64,000 nucleotides of DNA, from positions 1,164,446-1,228,445 of the forward strand of contig NZ_CP120131.1 of the NCBI RefSeq assembly GCF_034039665.1, read 5' to 3'. A program made the position numbers and the translations under genes. Source of the DNA: Mammaliicoccus sp. Dog046. Lineage in GTDB: Bacteria; Bacillota; Bacilli; Staphylococcales; Staphylococcaceae. The notes below the pieces were generated by a model. It was not told the DNA's origin and did no database searches. It was given only the letters and a program-made list of their open reading frames with translations. Below are positions 18,607 to 27,809 of the stretch, one piece after another (the first letter of the stretch is position 1; the number at the start of each line of letters is the position of its first letter).

Positions 18607-19322
18607 TGGCTTATGATCGTATGAGCGATTATTATGACCTTCTAACTAACGATCAACCTTATGATAAATGGAAAGAAATTGTTGGACATTACGTAGTAAA
18701 TCCGACTAACGAAATTCTTGATATCGGGTGTGGTACAGGGAGACTAACTGCACAACTCACTGAATTCGGACATGTAAGTGGACTTGATTTGAGTGAAGAT
18801 ATGTTAAATATTGCAGAGAAACGAAATCCTGATATTAAATGGTATTGTCAAGATATGAGAGATTTAGATTTACCACAACAATATGATGTGATTACAATTT
18901 TTTGTGATAGCCTTAATTATGTAACTGATCCGGAAGATGTTTTACAAGTGTTCAACTATGTAAATCAATATTTAAAGGATGACGGTTTACTTATTTTTGA
19001 TGTGCATTCAATTAATAAAATGAACCATCAATTTAATAATCAAAATTATATTGATGAAACAGAACAATTAATGTTAACATGGCAAGCAATTTCAGGTGAT
19101 GAGCCAAATAGTGTATATCATCAAATGTCATTCTTTGTTGAACGAGAAGATGGCTTGTATGAACGATTTGATGAAGAACATTATCAATGTACGTATGAAC
19201 CATCACTTTATAAGCAGTTACTAGAGTTTGCTGGTTTTGAAGTTAAACATACTTTTACTGATTTTGATATCAATACATTCGATGAAAATGGAGATAGACA
19301 CTTTTTTGTGGCTCAAAAATAA
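18606..19322 (+). CDS. class I SAM-dependent methyltransferase (YqeM-like)
   Basis: A 238-aa methyltransferase. The SAM-binding motif I is EILDIGCGTGRLTAQL (from about residue 36); motif II GLDLSEDML and motif IV ITIFCDSLNYV follow. The substrate is unknown; YqeM sits between rsfS and comE in Bacillus too. It is the last gene before the IS element; only 27 bases separate its stop from the insertion. Confidence 0.88.
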   Translation: MAYDRMSDYYDLLTNDQPYDKWKEIVGHYVVNPTNEILDIGCGTGRLTAQLTEFGHVSGLDLSEDMLNIAEKRNPDIKWYCQDMRDLDLPQQYDVITIFCDSLNYVTDPEDVLQVFNYVNQYLKDDGLLIFDVHSINKMNHQFNNQNYIDETEQLMLTWQAISGDEPNSVYHQMSFFVEREDGLYERFDEEHYQCTYEPSLYKQLLEFAGFEVKHTFTDFDINTFDENGDRHFFVAQK

Positions 19323-19394
19323 GAAATAAAAAGCACTTCTTACGTTTAATGGCACTGCACCCTTACTAAGGGAGCTCAATAAAAACACTATTTT

Positions 19395-20237
19395 CTAGGC
19401 TGCTAATTTCCTATATTCTATAGGGGATAAGTAGCCTAGTTTTTGTTGAATTCTAACTTTATTATAGTTTTCAATGTAATTTTCGACAATATCTATTACA
19501 ATAGTATTAGAGCTTCTAAGCTCACTGTTTAAGTAGAATGTTTCACACTTTAGAGAGGCATGAAAACATTCTATTGGGGCATTATCAGCTGGCGTTCCCT
19601 TACGGGACATGCTTCTGGTAATGCCTTTTTCTGTACATAGGGCATAGTATTCATAAGAAGTATACACACTTCCTTGATCACTATGTAATATAGCTCCTGG
19701 TTCCAATTGAAGTTGTTTTAATGTCTCATTTACTAATTCTTGATTTTGGTTTTTACCAATTTTATATGCCACAATTTCACCATTGTAAGCATCCATGATA
19801 GATGAAAGATACAACATTGTATTCCCGAAGGGTAAATAAGTGATATCTGTTAAAAGTACTTCTAAAGGTTTCTCTGCTTTGAAATTTCTATTCAATAGAT
19901 TATGTGTCTTATAATATGGGTTTCCTGGTCTTTTCGATTTCTTCACGCGTACTTTACAATTTAATTTATGTTTTTGCATAATCCTTTGTACTTTCTTGTG
20001 ATTAATTTTTTTATTATTTTTTCTATTTAACAAGGCAGTTATTTTTCTATAACCATATGTAAAACGATGTTTCTTACATAGTTCTATAATTTCTCGTTCA
20101 TCCTCAGATATACTGAAATCTTTGTTTTTCCATCTGTAATAATTTGATTTTGGAATATCTAAAGCTTCTAAAATGACTTTCACTGTATATTTAGATTTCA
20201 ATTCATTTACTAATTCAACAACTACTTCTGGGACCAC
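19395..20237 (-). CDS. IS3-family transposase OrfB (DDE domain)
   Basis: A frame of 280 codons: an N-terminal HTH_21 region (YGYRKITALLNRKN, KVQRIMQKH) followed by the rve integrase core. The DDE triad is visible as LTDITYLPFG, LHSDQGSVY and APIECFHASLK. The native product is most likely the OrfAB fusion made by -1 frameshifting at 20258-20264; the GTG at the 5' end of this frame may also be used. No stop or frameshift breaks the catalytic domain. Confidence 0.92.
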   Translation of the reverse strand: MVPEVVVELVNELKSKYTVKVILEALDIPKSNYYRWKNKDFSISEDEREIIELCKKHRFTYGYRKITALLNRKNNKKINHKKVQRIMQKHKLNCKVRVKKSKRPGNPYYKTHNLLNRNFKAEKPLEVLLTDITYLPFGNTMLYLSSIMDAYNGEIVAYKIGKNQNQELVNETLKQLQLEPGAILHSDQGSVYTSYEYYALCTEKGITRSMSRKGTPADNAPIECFHASLKCETFYLNSELRSSNTIVIDIVENYIENYNKVRIQQKLGYLSPIEYRKLAA

Positions 20238-20536
20238 TTCCTTTCCAATTCCTTGTACTTTTTTAAAATTTCATTTTCTACTTCTTTGCGCTTTAATTCA
20301 ATTTTTAGTGTTTCAACAGTGCTAAATTCTTCATTTCCTTTTCCATAGGAATATTGTTTACCTACTTGTTGATTGAATCTATGTGTTTCCCCATTTCTAT
20401 ACCATTTCCACCACACTTTAACTTGAGATTCATTTTTAATATTTAAAGCATCCATTATTTCTCTTGCGCTATATCCTTTAAGTTTCATTTCTACTACTTT
20501 ATATTTTGTTTCAACTGAATATGCCACTCTTTTCAT
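20222..20536 (-). CDS. IS3-family transposase OrfA (helix-turn-helix)
   Basis: A 104-aa protein with an N-terminal helix-turn-helix of the transposase_8/IS150 type (KYKVVEMKLKGYSAREIMDAL, then SQVKVWWKWYRNG) and a C-terminal leucine-zipper-like helix (IELKRKEVENEILKKYKELE). The frame opens earlier, but GGAGGTG on the minus strand lies 8 bases before the ATG at 20536. Overlaps orfB in the -1 frame. Confidence 0.9.
   Translation of the reverse strand: MKRVAYSVETKYKVVEMKLKGYSAREIMDALNIKNESQVKVWWKWYRNGETHRFNQQVGKQYSYGKGNEEFSTVETLKIELKRKEVENEILKKYKELERKWSQK
20258..20264 (-). other. programmed -1 frameshift heptamer of the IS
   Basis: On the minus strand the orfA frame reads ATT TTA AAA AAG, giving the slippery sequence A-AAA-AAG. 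Slipping back one base there continues into V-Q-G-I-G-K-E-V-V-P-E, the start of the orfB frame, producing an OrfAB fusion. A6G-type heptamers are usual in IS150-group elements. Confidence 0.75.
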
Positions 20537-20644
20537 AGAAAAAACACCTCCGTATAAATTCATTTTAATATGAATTCAACGAAAGTGTTTTTATTTTACT
20601 CCCACATCCTGGGGTTAGTGCATAATTATGTAGGAGGTGTTTTT

Positions 20645-21301
20645 TTGGATAACGTTAAAAAAATAATAGAATGGATTAAAATGTATAAGCATTTTGTTTT
20701 TGTAGGCATAATATTAGTTTTTGTAATCATTAAAGGCTTATTTGGAATAGGAAATGCTGACAATGAAGATGAGAATATGATTTCAATGAATCAAGCGCAA
20801 GATAGCAAAATAGAAAATAATCAAATATCGAAATCTAACAAAGAAACAGAGCATATTTCTAAAAATGAAGATACAGTGAAAGATGTTGTCGTAGATGTTA
20901 AAGGTGCAGTATCATTTCCAAATACCTATAAGATGACAACGACAGATAGAATTAATGATGTGTTGCAGAAAGCACAAGTAAAATCAAATGCTGATTTATC
21001 GAAAATTAATTTATCTGAAAAACTTAAAGATCAAATGTATATTTATATACCAATAGTTGGGGAATCAGCGCCACCTACACAATTAGCATCAGAGCAATCA
21101 AATAAATTAGAAGTGAATATCAATACAGCAACGAAAGAACAAATTGAGAAACTTCCTGGAATAGGTCCGAGTAAGGCAGAATCGATTGTGAGAACAAGAG
21201 AAGCTGAAGGAGAGTTTAAATCAATTGAAGATTTGAAGAAAGTTAAAGGCTTTGGTGACAAAACGATAGAATCTTTAAAAGAATTTATTGTATTAAATTG
21301 A
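20645..21301 (+). CDS. comEA: competence DNA-binding protein ComEA
   Basis: A 218-aa membrane-anchored DNA receptor for natural transformation. One N-terminal transmembrane helix (about residues 16-36), a low-complexity charged linker, an SLBB domain (VVDVKGAVSFPNTYKM) and a C-terminal double helix-hairpin-helix (NINTATKEQIEKLPGIG, VKGFGDKTIE). The open frame extends back into the IS, but TTG 20645 with GGAGG at 20633-20637 is the natural start. The IS ends only 22 bases before it, so native upstream control has been displaced. Confidence 0.9.
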   Translation: MDNVKKIIEWIKMYKHFVFVGIILVFVIIKGLFGIGNADNEDENMISMNQAQDSKIENNQISKSNKETEHISKNEDTVKDVVVDVKGAVSFPNTYKMTTTDRINDVLQKAQVKSNADLSKINLSEKLKDQMYIYIPIVGESAPPTQLASEQSNKLEVNINTATKEQIEKLPGIGPSKAESIVRTREAEGEFKSIEDLKKVKGFGDKTIESLKEFIVLN

Positions 21302-21362
21302 AATTGCATTTGACTATATTTCTCATTACAATGAAAGTATATGAAAGGCAGGATGATACATT

Positions 21363-21818
21363 ATGGAAAGAATTGAATGGAAAGAGTATTTTATGGCGCA
21401 AAGTCATTTGTTATCGTTAAGATCTACATGTGAGCGTCTTTCTGTTGGAGCAACAATCGTGAAAGATAATCGTGTTATCGCCGGCGGTTACAATGGTTCC
21501 GTTTCTGGTGAAGAACATTGTATAGATAATGGCTGTTTAGTCGTAGAAGGGCATTGTATTAGAACGATTCATGCCGAAATGAATGCAATCCTTCAATGTG
21601 CGAAATTAGGTGTTTCTGCAGAAGGAGCAACGATTTATGTGACGCACTTCCCATGTTTGAATTGTACAAAGTCAATTATTCAAGCAGGTATTAAGAGAAT
21701 TTATTATGCAGATGATTATCATAACCATACATATGCAGTTCAATTATTGAAACAATCTGGTGTCCACGTGGAGAAAATTAATTTTCATCCAGAAGACATT
21801 GTTAAATACTTAAACTAA
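21363..21818 (+). CDS. comEB: ComEB, deoxycytidylate (dCMP) deaminase
   Basis: A 151-aa zinc-dependent cytidine/dCMP deaminase. The catalytic site is TIHAEMNAILQC and the zinc cysteines are in FPCLNCTKSI; SVGATIVKDNRV and a GGYNG segment precede them. It forms dUMP for thymidylate synthesis. It sits between comEA and comEC as in Bacillus, where it is not itself required for DNA uptake. GGCAGGATG precedes the ATG. Confidence 0.94.
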   Translation: MERIEWKEYFMAQSHLLSLRSTCERLSVGATIVKDNRVIAGGYNGSVSGEEHCIDNGCLVVEGHCIRTIHAEMNAILQCAKLGVSAEGATIYVTHFPCLNCTKSIIQAGIKRIYYADDYHNHTYAVQLLKQSGVHVEKINFHPEDIVKYLN

Positions 21819-21833
21819 GGATTAATAAAACAA

Positions 21834-24146
21834 ATGTGGTTTTATTTTGCATTATTTCTCCTTACCGGTTATTTAATGCATAGTAATTTGTATGTAAGTC
21901 TATCTATTATAATTTGTATTCTGACGAGTTGTTATATAAAGTTTCGAGACTTAAATATGATTGTTACATGTTTTATATTCTTAGTGTTAGGTTTGTATAT
22001 TTATCCGAAAATATCTTTATCTGAGATGGAAAGTTTTAATAAAGATTCTAAAAATATTAGTGTTTCAAATATGATTCAATTTAATGATCAAGTTAAAATA
22101 AATGGTGATTTATTAGAAATGATAGGTGATATTAAAGGGAAGACTTATAAAGTATATTACTCCTTTAAATCACCACAAGAAAAGAAGCAATTTCAGCAAG
22201 CGCCACCTATCTTTAAAAATTGTTATATAACTTACAATCAACGCGAAATATTACCTAATACAAATGCACTGAAATTCAATTTCAATGAATATCTTATTCA
22301 AAATCAAATTGATGGTGTTTTAAATGTGAAGAATGCTTTTATTGCAGACTGTTCTTCAAGATCTTTAAACATAATTGAACATATACAACAATATAGAGAG
22401 CAACTCATTTTAAAATTGAAAAAGTCATCGATGAAACATATCGATGATATTATTGCTCTATCTTTGGGTGAAACACGATATTTAACCGATGAAAGAAGGG
22501 AACAATTAAAAAAATTAGGTATTTATCATTTATATGCAGTGAGTGGCTCACATGTCGCATTAGTGAATGTATTTTTATTTAGGCTATTGCTAAAATTCAA
22601 TATTAAATATGAACATGCAGAGCTGATAGTGTTTTTCTTGTTGCCGATATATGCAGTTATGACGGGAATGAGTCCGAGTGTATTGAGAGCGGTCGGTGTT
22701 GTTATGTTATTTATGATTATAAGAAAAATGACATATCTTGATTCATTACAGATTCTATCAATAACATTCATTTTATTTACAATTATTTCTCCAAATACAA
22801 TCCACGATATTGGTTTTCAATTATCATATATTATTTCAACTTTTTTACTTCTTGCAATTCCTATAATTAAACCATTTAATTTATTCTATAAAATTCTAAT
22901 CGTTAATCTTATATGTCAATTATCCTCGCTATTTATTTTAATACTACATTTTAATGCTTTTCAATGGCTCGGTTTTATCACTAACTTTCTTTTTATCCCA
23001 CTATTTGAATTGATTATTTTTCCGATTGTAATGTTTTTTATGATCTTATTTGTGATTTTTGGTAATGTACCATCTTTTATCATTTTCATTGTTGAATCAT
23101 TATTAAGTGAAACTATTTCCTTAATTGAATGGATAGCCTTATTGCCAATTAAAGACTTTGTCGTTCGAAATTTGAACAGCTTTAGTTATTTTATCCTATT
23201 AGTTACTATTATTGTAATGTGTTATTTTATTGTGAAAAAACGGTTGTTTATAGCTGTTGTTCTATTTTTAGTTATGTTGATGTGTGTGTCTATCAACTTT
23301 AAATCCGATAAAGTTATGGTCAAATTTTTAGATGTAGGACAAGGTGATGCAATGATTAATTATCATTTTGATACTAATAAAGTAGTAATGATTGATACTG
23401 GTGGTAAATTAAAATCACCTAAAGAAGAGTGGAAACAAAGATTGAAACAAAGTAATTATACAGATTCTGTGATTGTACCTGAGCTAAATGAACAAGGATT
23501 CAATTCGATAGATTATCTTATTATTACTCATCCTCATTTAGATCATATGGGTGAACTACAAAAACTTAGTGAAAGAATTATCATTAAGAACCTAATTATT
23601 AATGAAAATACTTGGAATACAAAAGAACTCCAAATGATTTTACAAAATGTTGTAAAATCAAATACGAAAATCATTGATAGTAAACAACTTGAGACTTTAA
23701 AAGTAGGGGAAACAACTTATCGTTTCTTTAATCAGCAAAGTGAAAATCATGAAGATAAAAATGAAACATCTATAGTAACCGAAATGAATGTATTTAATAA
23801 AAAGTTATTATTTACTGGAGATGCAACGCAGAAAGTTGAAAATCATATACAAGATCAATTAAGTAATCAATATGATGTGCTTAAAGTTGGTCATCATGGT
23901 AGTTTAACGAGTTCAGGTGAGTCATTTATATCGCATATAAGACCGAAAATGTGCATCATTAGCGCAGGTAGACACAATAAATATGGTTTGCCTAAAATAG
24001 AAACAATTAATACACTTAAAGCGAATCAATGTAAAATATACAACACGCAAGATGTAGGGATGATCACTTTTACATTCGAACGAAATCATATGATGATGAC
24101 TACAGGTGTAATCGAATATAATAAAAAAACACACAAAAATCATTGA
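21834..24146 (+). CDS. comEC: ComEC/Rec2 DNA uptake channel
   Basis: A 770-aa polytopic protein thought to move single-stranded DNA through the membrane. It has N-terminal helices and an extracellular OB-like domain, the Competence core with ALSLGETRYL and YAVSGSHVALVN, eight or so central helices, and a C-terminal metallo-beta-lactamase domain (KFLDVGQGDA, ITHPHLDHMG, TGDATQKVE, VGHHGSLTSS). Full length with no interruptions, so the channel gene is intact even though the operon start is altered. Its end overlaps the terminator. Confidence 0.94.
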   Translation: MWFYFALFLLTGYLMHSNLYVSLSIIICILTSCYIKFRDLNMIVTCFIFLVLGLYIYPKISLSEMESFNKDSKNISVSNMIQFNDQVKINGDLLEMIGDIKGKTYKVYYSFKSPQEKKQFQQAPPIFKNCYITYNQREILPNTNALKFNFNEYLIQNQIDGVLNVKNAFIADCSSRSLNIIEHIQQYREQLILKLKKSSMKHIDDIIALSLGETRYLTDERREQLKKLGIYHLYAVSGSHVALVNVFLFRLLLKFNIKYEHAELIVFFLLPIYAVMTGMSPSVLRAVGVVMLFMIIRKMTYLDSLQILSITFILFTIISPNTIHDIGFQLSYIISTFLLLAIPIIKPFNLFYKILIVNLICQLSSLFILILHFNAFQWLGFITNFLFIPLFELIIFPIVMFFMILFVIFGNVPSFIIFIVESLLSETISLIEWIALLPIKDFVVRNLNSFSYFILLVTIIVMCYFIVKKRLFIAVVLFLVMLMCVSINFKSDKVMVKFLDVGQGDAMINYHFDTNKVVMIDTGGKLKSPKEEWKQRLKQSNYTDSVIVPELNEQGFNSIDYLIITHPHLDHMGELQKLSERIIIKNLIINENTWNTKELQMILQNVVKSNTKIIDSKQLETLKVGETTYRFFNQQSENHEDKNETSIVTEMNVFNKKLLFTGDATQKVENHIQDQLSNQYDVLKVGHHGSLTSSGESFISHIRPKMCIISAGRHNKYGLPKIETINTLKANQCKIYNTQDVGMITFTFERNHMMMTTGVIEYNKKTHKNH

Positions 24147-24163
24147 GATTTTTGTGTGTTTTT
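24125..24163 (+). terminator. intrinsic terminator overlapping the comEC stop
   Basis: A 17-bp perfect inverted repeat (24125-24141 with 24147-24163) with a 5-base loop containing the comEC TGA, ending in five T residues. It ends the comE operon. Confidence 0.85.
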
Positions 24164-24165
24164 AA

Positions 24166-24188
24166 AATAAATGATGTCGTCATTTATT
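24166..24188 (-). terminator. weak terminator-like hairpin after yqzM
   Basis: A 9-bp inverted repeat (AATAAATGA at 24166-24174 with 24180-24188), 3' of yqzM on the minus strand and followed there by TTTT. The stem has only one G-C pair, so function is doubtful. Confidence 0.35.
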
Positions 24189-24190
24189 AT

Positions 24191-24328
24191 TTAATTTGGA
24201 AGTAGACTAAAGACTTGTGCAATAATATAAATTACCGCAAAGAATGAGAAAGCAACTATAAATCCAAATCCAGAGTCTTTAACATCATTGTTACGCCCTT
24301 GAGTATTCTTACCTTCAAATCTGTTCAT
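24191..24328 (-). CDS. yqzM: YqzM-like small membrane protein
   Basis: A 45-aa minus-strand ORF too short for usual gene finding, with GGAGGG 8 bases before its ATG. The product starts MNRFEGKNTQGRNNDVKDSG and continues into a single hydrophobic helix (FGFIVAFSFFAVIYIIAQVF). A YqzM gene of about this size and layout lies between comEC and holA on the opposite strand in B. subtilis, so the family call rests on both sequence style and synteny. Function unknown. Confidence 0.8.
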   Translation of the reverse strand: MNRFEGKNTQGRNNDVKDSGFGFIVAFSFFAVIYIIAQVFSLLPN

Positions 24329-24419
24329 ATGACTCCCTCCTATACTTACATTCATTATATGATATTAACTTTAAAAATGCTATACTTATTTAGAACATTA
24401 TAAGAGAGGGAGACTTAAC

Positions 24420-25394
24420 TTGAAAGACAATCTTGTGTTGAATTATGGCGCTGTTCATTCATTAATTGAGAAGAAATCAGAAGAGGTTATTAACCAATAT
24501 TTAAAGGGTGAACGTGATGAGTTTAACTATGTGAAATTTGATTTGTATGAAACTCCAATTTCAAATGCTATTGAAGAAGCGTTGACTTTGCCTTTCCTCT
24601 CAGATAAAAAAGTAGTACATATTAAAAATGCTTATCTTTTCACGGGTGAAAAAGTAACGAATAATATTAACCAAAATGTTGATCAATTTATCGATTTTAT
24701 TGAACAATATGATGGAGAAACTTTAGTAGTACTAGATGTATTTAATGAGAAGTTAGATGAAAGAAAAAAATTAGTTAAAACAGTTAAAAAAAATGCGCGT
24801 TTAAATAAGATCGAACAAATGACTGAACAAGAAATGAAGCAGTGGATAAAATCGTATTTGAACGAACAATATAAGGATATTAAAGAAGATGCTTTAGTTA
24901 CTTTTATTGAACTTACAGGGATTCAATTTAATATTATAAAAGCTGAACTAGATAAATTGATTTTGTTTATAGGGGACGAAGCAGTTATAAATAAACAAGA
25001 TGTGAAAGATATTGTTAGTCGCTCATTAGAACAAAATGTCTTTTTACTTACTGAATATATTCAAAAAGGTAAAAAAGAACAATCAATTAATTTACTAAAA
25101 GATTTAATCAATATGAAAGAAGAACCAATTAAATTATTGGCATTGATTACTAGTAATTATCGATTGTATTATCAGTGTAAAATATTAGCTAATAAACATT
25201 ATAGTGAACAGCAAATTGCTAAAACAATAGGTGTACATCCATATAGAGTCAAACTTGCGCTTAGGATGGTTAGAAACTTATCATTAGATAGACTATTATC
25301 TACAATTGATTTATGTGCAGAAACTGATTATGACTTAAAGTCATCATATATGGATAAAGTCCTTATTTTAGAACTTTTTATTTTAAGAATATAA
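24420..25394 (+). CDS. holA: DNA polymerase III subunit delta (HolA/YqeN)
   Basis: A 324-aa clamp-loader delta subunit. The N-terminal part carries YGAVHSLIEKK and VVHIKNAYLFTG, followed by the AAA+-like fold and a C-terminal collar domain (KEEPIKLLALITSNYRLYYQ, GVHPYRVKLALR). Delta opens the beta sliding clamp. The start is TTG at 24420 with GAGAGGGAG upstream. The gene follows comEC/yqzM and precedes convergent rpsT, the usual Bacillales order. Confidence 0.93.
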   Translation: MKDNLVLNYGAVHSLIEKKSEEVINQYLKGERDEFNYVKFDLYETPISNAIEEALTLPFLSDKKVVHIKNAYLFTGEKVTNNINQNVDQFIDFIEQYDGETLVVLDVFNEKLDERKKLVKTVKKNARLNKIEQMTEQEMKQWIKSYLNEQYKDIKEDALVTFIELTGIQFNIIKAELDKLILFIGDEAVINKQDVKDIVSRSLEQNVFLLTEYIQKGKKEQSINLLKDLINMKEEPIKLLALITSNYRLYYQCKILANKHYSEQQIAKTIGVHPYRVKLALRMVRNLSLDRLLSTIDLCAETDYDLKSSYMDKVLILELFILRI

Positions 25395-25433
25395 AAAAGT
25401 CTGACGCATGTATAACATGCGCCAGACTTTTAT
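25395..25433. terminator. bidirectional terminator between holA and rpsT
   Basis: A 17-position inverted repeat with one A-C mismatch (25395-25411 with 25415-25431), with A and T tracts on the two sides, serving the convergent holA and rpsT transcripts. Confidence 0.85.
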
Positions 25434-25436
25434 TAA

Positions 25437-25688
25437 TTAGTTAGCTTTTGACATTAAGCTTGATTTAATTCTATCAGCTTTATTTGAATGAATAAGGTTC
25501 TTTTTAGAAGCTTTATCAACTTTCTTAACAGCTAATGAAACTAATTCACCTTTGTTATCAGCATTATCTTCGATAGCAGTTCTTGCAGCTTTAACAGCAG
25601 AACGCATATCATTTTTTTGTGAAATGTTTGCAGCGTCTTTCTTTTGAGTTGTAGAAACACGTTTAATTGCAGATTTAATGTTTGGCAT
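25437..25688 (-). CDS. rpsT: 30S ribosomal protein S20
   Basis: An 83-aa S20, basic and helical, starting MPNIKSAIKRV and containing RSAVKAARTAI and the family signature NLIHSNKADRIKS. Upstream in frame is a GTG, but AGGAGGTG on the minus strand covers it and fits ATG 25688, giving the standard staphylococcal length. Monocistronic, convergent with holA and divergent from lepA. Confidence 0.97.
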   Translation of the reverse strand: MPNIKSAIKRVSTTQKKDAANISQKNDMRSAVKAARTAIEDNADNKGELVSLAVKKVDKASKKNLIHSNKADRIKSSLMSKAN

Positions 25689-25748
25689 GAGAGTCACCTC
25701 CTAAATATGTTGTCCGTGATCAAAGATTATTTGATTGCAACAAAAAAT

Positions 25749-25777
25749 ATTTTATCAAATGTGGGGCATAAGTGCAA
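25749..25777 (-). promoter_or_regulatory. candidate rpsT promoter
   Basis: On the minus strand, TTGCAC and TAAAAT separated by 17 bases, 61 bases before the rpsT start. The -10 matches consensus at 5 of 6 positions, the -35 at only 3. Confidence 0.45.
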
Positions 25778-25835
25778 TCATTATTTACACATTCCTTGTA
25801 TAGCATACCACTTTATTGGTGGTTTGATAATACGT

Positions 25836-25864
25836 TTGCAATTATTTCGTAAAGACGGTATCAT
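25836..25864 (+). promoter_or_regulatory. candidate lepA promoter
   Basis: TTGCAA (25836-25841) and TATCAT (25859-25864) with a 17-base spacer, 58 bases before the lepA ATG. Confidence 0.5.
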
Positions 25865-25922
25865 ATCAAAGATGCGTATTACATTCTAGAAATGTAAAAT
25901 TAATGAGAAAGTTGGAGTTCAA

Positions 25923-27746
25923 ATGGACAGAACTAAACGCCTGGAGCGCCAAAATAAAATTAGAAACTTTTCAATCATAGCTCATATTGATCATGGAAAA
26001 TCAACATTAGCTGATAGAATTTTAGAAAACACGAAAAGTGTCGAAACAAGAGATATGAAAGATCAATTGTTGGATTCAATGGATCTTGAAAGAGAACGTG
26101 GTATTACCATCAAACTAAACGCTGTAAGACTGAATTATACAGCTAAAGATGGAGAAACATATATTTTACATTTAATTGATACACCGGGGCATGTCGATTT
26201 TACATATGAAGTTTCACGTTCATTAGCAGCTTGTGAAGGGGCTATTTTAGTTGTTGATGCTGCCCAAGGTATCGAGGCACAAACGTTAGCGAATGTTTAT
26301 TTAGCATTAGATAATGATTTGGAACTTATTCCTGTAGTCAATAAAATTGATTTACCTGCTGCTGAACCTGAGCGAGTAAAACAAGAAATTGAAGATGTTA
26401 TTGGTTTGGATGCAAGTGATGCTGTATTAGCAAGTGCGAAAGCTAATATCGGAATAGAAGATATTTTAGAAAAAGTAGTGGAAATGGTACCACCTCCTGA
26501 AGGTGACCCTGATAATCCATTACAAGCGCTTATATTTGATTCATCATTTGATGCGTACAGAGGTGTAATTTCATCAATAAGAGTTGTTGAAGGTTCGGTG
26601 AAGGCTGGAGATAAGATTCAAATGATGTCTACTGGTAAAACGTTTGAAGTAAATGAAGTAGGTATAAATACACCTAAACAATTGCCAGTACAATCGTTAT
26701 CTGTCGGGGATGTTGGTTATATTGTTGCATCTATTAAAAATGTTGGGGATTCTAACGTCGGTGATACAATTACATTAGCGGATAGACCAGCTGAAAAGCC
26801 ATTAAAAGGTTATAAAAAAATGAACCCAATGGTATTCTGTGGACTATATCCAATAGACAATAGTAAATACAATGATTTGAGAGAAGCATTAGAAAGACTT
26901 CAATTAAATGATGCTTCTTTAGAGTTCGAAGCTGAGACATCACAAGCTTTAGGTTTTGGTTTCAGAACTGGATTCTTAGGATTACTTCATATGGAGATTA
27001 TTCAAGAAAGAATTGAAAGAGAATTTAATATTGAATTAATAGCTACGGCACCTTCAGTTATATATGAGTGTGAATTAACAGATGGTGAGAAAGTACAAAT
27101 TGATAATCCGTCACAATTCCCTGATCCACAAAAAATTAATACAATTTACGAACCGTTTGTAAAAGCAACGATGATGGTACCAAATGATTATGTTGGTGCT
27201 GTTATGGAATTATGCCAAAAGAAACGTGGTAATTTCAAAACTATGGATTATTTAGATGATATTCGTGTGAATATTATTTATGAAATTCCATTATCTGAAG
27301 TTGTATTTGATTTCTTTGACCAATTAAAATCAAACACTAAAGGTTATGCATCTTTTGATTATGAATTAATAGGTTATCAAGAAAGTAAATTAGTTAAAAT
27401 GGATATATTATTAAATGCGGATAAAGTTGATGCATTGAGTTTCATAGTTCATAAAGACTTTGCTTATGATCGTGGAAAAGCAATCGTAGATAAATTAAAA
27501 ACTTTAATCCCTAGACAACAATTTGAAGTACCAGTACAAGCGGCAATTGGAAATAAGATTGTAGCACGTACTAATATTAAATCTATGGGTAAAAACGTAT
27601 TGGCAAAATGTTACGGTGGTGACATTAGTCGTAAACGTAAGTTACTTGAAAAACAAAAAGCAGGTAAAGCTAAAATGAAATCTGTTGGTAATGTAGAAAT
27701 ACCACAAGATGCATTTCTTGCTGTACTTAAAATGGACGAAGAATAA
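25923..27746 (+). CDS. lepA: elongation factor 4 (LepA)
   Basis: A 607-aa translational GTPase. G1 AHIDHGKST, the switch region ERERGITI, G3 DTPGHVDF, G4 VNKIDLP, then EF-G-like domains and the unique C-terminal domain ([22 protein letters not shown]). LepA back-translocates or assists ribosome assembly. The ATG follows a GGAG site (GTTGGAGTTCAA). A hairpin of the dispersed GAGGCTGRGACA type follows the stop, before hemW. Confidence 0.97.
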   Translation: MDRTKRLERQNKIRNFSIIAHIDHGKSTLADRILENTKSVETRDMKDQLLDSMDLERERGITIKLNAVRLNYTAKDGETYILHLIDTPGHVDFTYEVSRSLAACEGAILVVDAAQGIEAQTLANVYLALDNDLELIPVVNKIDLPAAEPERVKQEIEDVIGLDASDAVLASAKANIGIEDILEKVVEMVPPPEGDPDNPLQALIFDSSFDAYRGVISSIRVVEGSVKAGDKIQMMSTGKTFEVNEVGINTPKQLPVQSLSVGDVGYIVASIKNVGDSNVGDTITLADRPAEKPLKGYKKMNPMVFCGLYPIDNSKYNDLREALERLQLNDASLEFEAETSQALGFGFRTGFLGLLHMEIIQERIEREFNIELIATAPSVIYECELTDGEKVQIDNPSQFPDPQKINTIYEPFVKATMMVPNDYVGAVMELCQKKRGNFKTMDYLDDIRVNIIYEIPLSEVVFDFFDQLKSNTKGYASFDYELIGYQESKLVKMDILLNADKVDALSFIVHKDFAYDRGKAIVDKLKTLIPRQQFEVPVQAAIGNKIVARTNIKSMGKNVLAKCYGGDISRKRKLLEKQKAGKAKMKSVGNVEIPQDAFLAVLKMDEE

Positions 27747-27755
27747 GAAGATATT

Positions 27756-27793
27756 GAGGCTGAGACAATACATGTGTCCCAGCCTCTATTTTT
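27756..27793 (+). terminator. terminator hairpin between lepA and hemW (repeat-family member)
   Basis: A 12-position stem with one mismatch (27756-27767 with 27775-27786), then TATTTTT. Its sequence GAGGCTGAGACA recurs in hairpins at 54431, 58453 and 59380. It sits only 24 bases before the hemW ATG, so it may only partly stop lepA transcripts. Confidence 0.7.
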
Positions 27794-27809
27794 AAAAGGA
27801 GCATTTAAA

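Larger units (their letters stand above)
19350..20622 (+). mobile_element. IS3-family (IS150-like) insertion sequence, complete
   Basis: A 1,273-bp element whose ends begin TG and end CA. The terminal inverted repeats are imperfect: the left 19351-19387 and the complement of the right end share about 25 of 37 positions, strongest at GCACT, at GGGAG and at AATAAAAACAC. It is flanked by a 3-bp direct repeat TAA (19347-19349 and 20623-20625), as expected for this family. It encodes overlapping orfA/orfB on the minus strand with a slippery heptamer and appears intact. It sits in the gap between yqeM and comEA. Confidence 0.88.

Noticed and set aside
20570-20644. N-terminal extension of ComEA into the IS element.
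   Set aside because: The extra 25 codons are IS end sequence; the native TTG with GGAGG lies outside the IS and gives the normal N terminus.
25644-25889. An 81-codon plus-strand ORF between rpsT and lepA.
   Set aside because: It is antisense to the rpsT start and runs through the lepA promoter; no ribosome site or family resemblance.
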